This document shows positions 61,101 to 64,000 of a DNA stretch of 64,000 bases, piece by piece; the first letter of the stretch is position 1, and every line of letters starts with the position of its first letter. This DNA comes from Tetrahymena thermophila SB210. Lineage: Eukaryota; Ciliophora; Oligohymenophorea; Hymenostomatida; Tetrahymenidae. A model generated the notes under the pieces. It was given only the letters and a program-made list of their open reading frames with translations. It was not told the DNA's origin and searched no databases. The DNA is taken from contig NW_002476346.1 in assembly GCF_000189635.1 (NCBI RefSeq), positions 96,500-160,499 of the forward strand, read 5' to 3'. Both the position numbers and the translations under genes were made by a program.

Positions 61101-62036
61101 GAGTAATGGGTTGAAGCTTTGGATAGTATGATTGGACCTATGAAGAACTATTTCTAAAAGGGAAGAGATGTAATTTTAACTCAAAGCGATCCTTTCAACC
61201 AAAGCTTAATCTAATTGCTATTTGAAATGGTTAAGATAACTTACTCTAACTCTAGTGAGTTTAACGAAGTTGATTAAATGTTGGCTACAAGCTTACTTAT
61301 TGGCTTTGTTGAAAACATGTAAGAAAATACAATTGACTAACTTCTTCCTGAAATTGTATCTTAATCTATCTAAAGAATGGGTAATACCTAGTGCAAACCT
61401 CTTAAAGTTGTTAACATTGAAGTTGTTGCATTGTGTATCTACTATAATCCTTTACTCACTCTATAAATATTGGAAAGCAATGGATGGACTAGTGGTTTCT
61501 TTAGAGAATACTTTGATTTACTTAACTACTTTAAAGCTGACTATGATAAGCAAAGAATGCTCGTAGGTATAAGTTCTGTTTTCAAGTTAAACGAGAATCA
61601 ATTACCTTCTACAATCCTCCAATCTATGCAAGGACTTATGCAATATCTTGTCAAGCTCTGCATGGAAATAGTGGAGCTCAGAGAGAAAGGTGAAAAGGAA
61701 GATAACGAAGAACAAGCTGAAGTTGAAGTTCAATAATTCCATCAACAATTACAATAAATGTAATATAATCCTAATGATAATGCTAACGATGATGATGATG
61801 AAAATGATGAGGATTATGAAGAAAATGTTGAATTCAAAAGTAAAGTTATTCTCAGTTACACAAGTCCTCTTGAATTATTTGATGAAATCCTTTACTTCGA
61901 AGGAGTTATGGCCAGCTGTATGGAAAGAGACAACAATCTCTACCAAAAACTAATTGGATGTCTCAGTCCTCAAGAAACAAATCAACTCCAAAATTGTGTT
62001 AATTACGTTAAATCATAGTTATAGCAATAGTCTTGA
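58123..62036 (+). CDS. Importin-7/8-type karyopherin beta, 1036 aa
   Basis: The CDS has nine exons: 58123..58381, 58449..58998, 59119..59342, 59540..59673, 59754..59942, 60009..60179, 60229..60567, 60633..60942 and 61102..62036. All junctions are GT-AG and keep frame. The length matches human importin-7 (about 1038 aa). Importin-7/8 (yeast Nmd5/Sxm1) bind Ran-GTP and carry ribosomal proteins, histone H1 and other cargo into the nucleus. Recognisable family stretches are RLSAIANLKNTVENFW (N-terminal HEAT, Ran-binding end), NYDYPAVWPDLL, TFQNWMVIFKILIG, the DPEDYIRKDED loop, LKARTCWLLGKYG and RVKASIALQYYI. An acidic loop, NDNANDDDDENDEDYEEN, stands near residue 940, as in the human protein. Introns are 49-197 bp. 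The two-nucleotide-phase joins at 58998/59119 and 59342/59540 were chosen because they restore the conserved sequence. Confidence 0.95.
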
Positions 62037-63437
62037 ACATTTCTGAAATAAAAATGCCACTAAAGAAAAATTAAGTCATATAAAGACTAAATAAAATAAT
62101 CCCTTAATTAAACAATTGTTTCTATATTTATTTTGCAACTATACATATATCAATTTCGTTAGTATTGCTTTAATATTATTATTTTATATATTATTAAATT
62201 CATTCTAATTTTTAATTTTTTTAAGTAACTTTTAATTTTAAAATCCATTTTTTGATTTATTTCTTATCTAAACAAAAATTTTTCACATACTCAAAACTAA
62301 CCAAAAAATCAACTTATCTTGTTTTTTCTGTTTTTCTAAGCTTTAAACAACTTAATAAATGATCTCTCTCAGTATCAATCTAATTAAAAGTTTGAGAAAA
62401 ATAAAAAATTATTATACTCATTTTGTAAACAAAAACAATATTTTCAGAAAACAAAGTTTAACTTTTAATAATAATTTAAATATTGTAATTCCTCAAATAT
62501 TAAGAAAATTTACAGGGTATTGTTAAAAGTATTAGACCCCACGAATTAAGGCAGAAAAATTATAGGATTTTTGGGGTCACATTATTATATGGGGATTACA
62601 GTAACACAATTAAGATAATAAATAAATATATATAATGAAAACTTATATTAATTAAAAATTTATTCATATTTTTGATTTATTTTATTTAAAACCAAAATTA
62701 TTCCTACAAAAACACATTTAAAAAGTAAATTTTTATCTTATTAATGACTTACTTAGTTTTTATATTTTAATATTTTTAATAGTATTCTTAAAAAAATGAA
62801 ATTAAAATACTTTAAATTAATAAAATATTTTTGTATTGATGAGAGATGATGTCTTTAACAATCAGATTTATTGGAATAATCATTCAATCAGTATTTATTA
62901 ATAAAGAGAGAGAGTTATTTTTATATAAACTATTTCTGTAATTTAATTCTAATACAAAAATAATTAAATAAAAAAATAATTTTTATAATTTTCATTTTTT
63001 TAATACTCTTCATAAGTATATTAAATGTACTTTGACGAATTCTTTGATTAATTGCTAATTTTATACTGCAAATTTTGTAGCACAAGCTTACAAGAAAAAT
63101 TCAATTTTAAAAATAAATTATTTATAGTAAGCTAAGATTTTTATAAATCTTGAAATTGATTGATTGATTTACCTTAAAAATAAATATTGTATGTAGAGTA
63201 ATTAAATAATTGAAGATAGTATAATAACAATAAATTTTGTAAATTAGTGATTGTCGTAATTAATATATATATATATATATATCTAATCACTTTATTACCA
63301 GAATCTATCTATTCATACTATAACAAAATTTTATTTATTATAATAAACTAATTGCTTTACCTGAAAAATAATAATTAAATAATTTAAGATATTATAATAA
63401 CTATAAATTTTATAAATTAGTTTTTTACAAAATAAAT
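62037..63437. other. AT-rich spacer with one GC-rich hairpin and a TA microsatellite
   Basis: No gene is supported. It holds the element at 62508-62610 and a (TA)n run at about 63264-63284 (10 units). The rest is AT only. Confidence 0.5.
62508..62610. ncRNA. Candidate structured RNA: GC-rich island with a 7-bp stem
   Basis: GACCCCA (62535-62541) pairs exactly with TGGGGTC (62572-62578) around a 30-base loop. The surrounding 100 bases (CAGGGTATTG at 62514 to GGGGATTACAGTAACAC at 62591-62607) have about twice the GC content of the spacer on either side. It is not a tRNA (no B box) and resembles no RNA I can name. Either strand could be the transcript. Confidence 0.25.
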
Positions 63438-63909
63438 TCAATATCTTAATTACCTCAATCTATCCATATATAATACAATTTTAATTGTTATAATAAATTA
63501 ATGTATAAATTATATACAGAACTAATTAAAGAACAAACAACAAAAAGCAAAAATATTTCTTGTTTATGAGATTTAAATTAATTTAGATAATAACTTCATT
63601 TTTTTTTGTGAGTATTTGTCTAGCAAACAATATATCCAATGAACAGAGTGATCGTTCAAGATTTTTGCAATAGATTGAAAGCAAATAAAATTAAGGATTA
63701 ACAGATTGTCCTTCGGATTAGTGTATTTAGTTTGATACAAATTAATCAAGATGTCTAAAATGCGCATAAAGTTAAGGTTCTCATCAAGCACAAAATGACT
63801 GCAAACATCTACTCGGTGCTAAATTGAATGAAAAAACAATCTCTCTTATCATAGCTATACTTAATTTATTGTTTTTAGCCATTTTGCAATATTGCTGGAT
63901 ACATTTTTC
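63438..63909 (-). CDS. 3' part of an unidentified multi-exon gene, running off the right edge
   Basis: The visible exons are complement(63861..63909) and complement(63438..63818), joined by a 42-bp GT-AG intron (63819-63860) in phase 0. Together they read KNVSSNIAKWLKTINQ, then HRVDVCSHFVLDENLNFMRI and LDILINLYQTKYTNPKDNLL. The exon at 63909 begins after a TTTTTTTAG acceptor in phase 1, so more 5' exons lie beyond 64000. The segment looks alpha-helical, with no membrane segment. The last 40 residues before TGA are AT-driven and the true end may be earlier. No family recognised. Confidence 0.55.
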
Positions 63910-64000
63910 CTAAAAAAACTAAAACAACTTTATTAATTCTAATTAAGTAATAAACAAAAAGGTATTTAATCCTTAAAGTATAGTTAACACTGAAATATGC

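Noticed and set aside
60684..61953. Separate plus frames at 60684, 61255, 61470 and 61690
   Set aside because: 60684 and 61470 are pieces of importin exons 8 and 9 and are merged into that gene; 61255 and 61690 are shifted shadows of exon 9.

Overview
This window is nuclear DNA of an oligohymenophorean ciliate, most like Tetrahymena or a close relative such as Ichthyophthirius. Three things show this. The base composition is extremely AT-rich. Long, recognisable proteins read straight through dozens of in-frame TAA and TAG codons at positions where homologues carry Gln, and every one ends at TGA, so TGA is the only stop. The introns are GT-AG, AT-rich and mostly about 45-280 bp, which is too long for Paramecium. 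I saw no telomere repeat, tRNA or rRNA gene. Because only TGA stops translation, random frames stay open for long stretches, so ORF length alone was not taken as evidence of a gene.

Left part (1-24 kb): a cluster of eight aldo/keto reductases of the voltage-gated K+ channel beta-subunit (Kv-beta, AKR6) type. The module minus copy / plus copy / plus copy occurs twice (about 0.3-6 kb and 8.8-14.6 kb), followed by two more plus-strand copies (18.1 and 22.9 kb). Six are intact in addition to one further minus/plus pair member, one (2.3 kb) is a frameshifted pseudogene, and one locus at about 16.2 kb seems to have lost its coding region while keeping both flanks. Counting intact copies: 1, 3, 4, 5, 6, 7 and 8. 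The two minus-strand copies have an intron; the plus-strand copies have none.

Interleaved with this cluster (20-22 kb and 26.9-31.7 kb) are two leucine-rich-repeat genes built as tandem arrays of identical-length 90-bp exons. Each exon encodes one 30-residue LRR in the same phase, separated by homologous introns of about 210-266 bp; there are 4 and 14 copies. At first sight these look like non-coding satellite DNA of about 345 bp.

Right part (33-64 kb): single-copy genes. In order: a 776-aa Asn/Gln/Ser-rich protein; an unrecognised 381-aa protein with alternative 3' exons; a TMEM135/Tim17-like membrane protein with an N-myristoylation signal (minus); a CCT-motif protein (plus); a cyclin with four exons (minus); a coiled-coil protein (minus); a METTL3/IME4-type mRNA m6A methyltransferase (plus, 3 exons); an importin-7/8-type karyopherin (plus, 9 exons); and the 3' part of an unidentified multi-exon gene at the right edge (minus). 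Between them lie AT-rich spacers, three stretches of coding-like but unresolved sequence (39-39.8, 42-44 and 51-51.3 kb), and a few compact hairpins.
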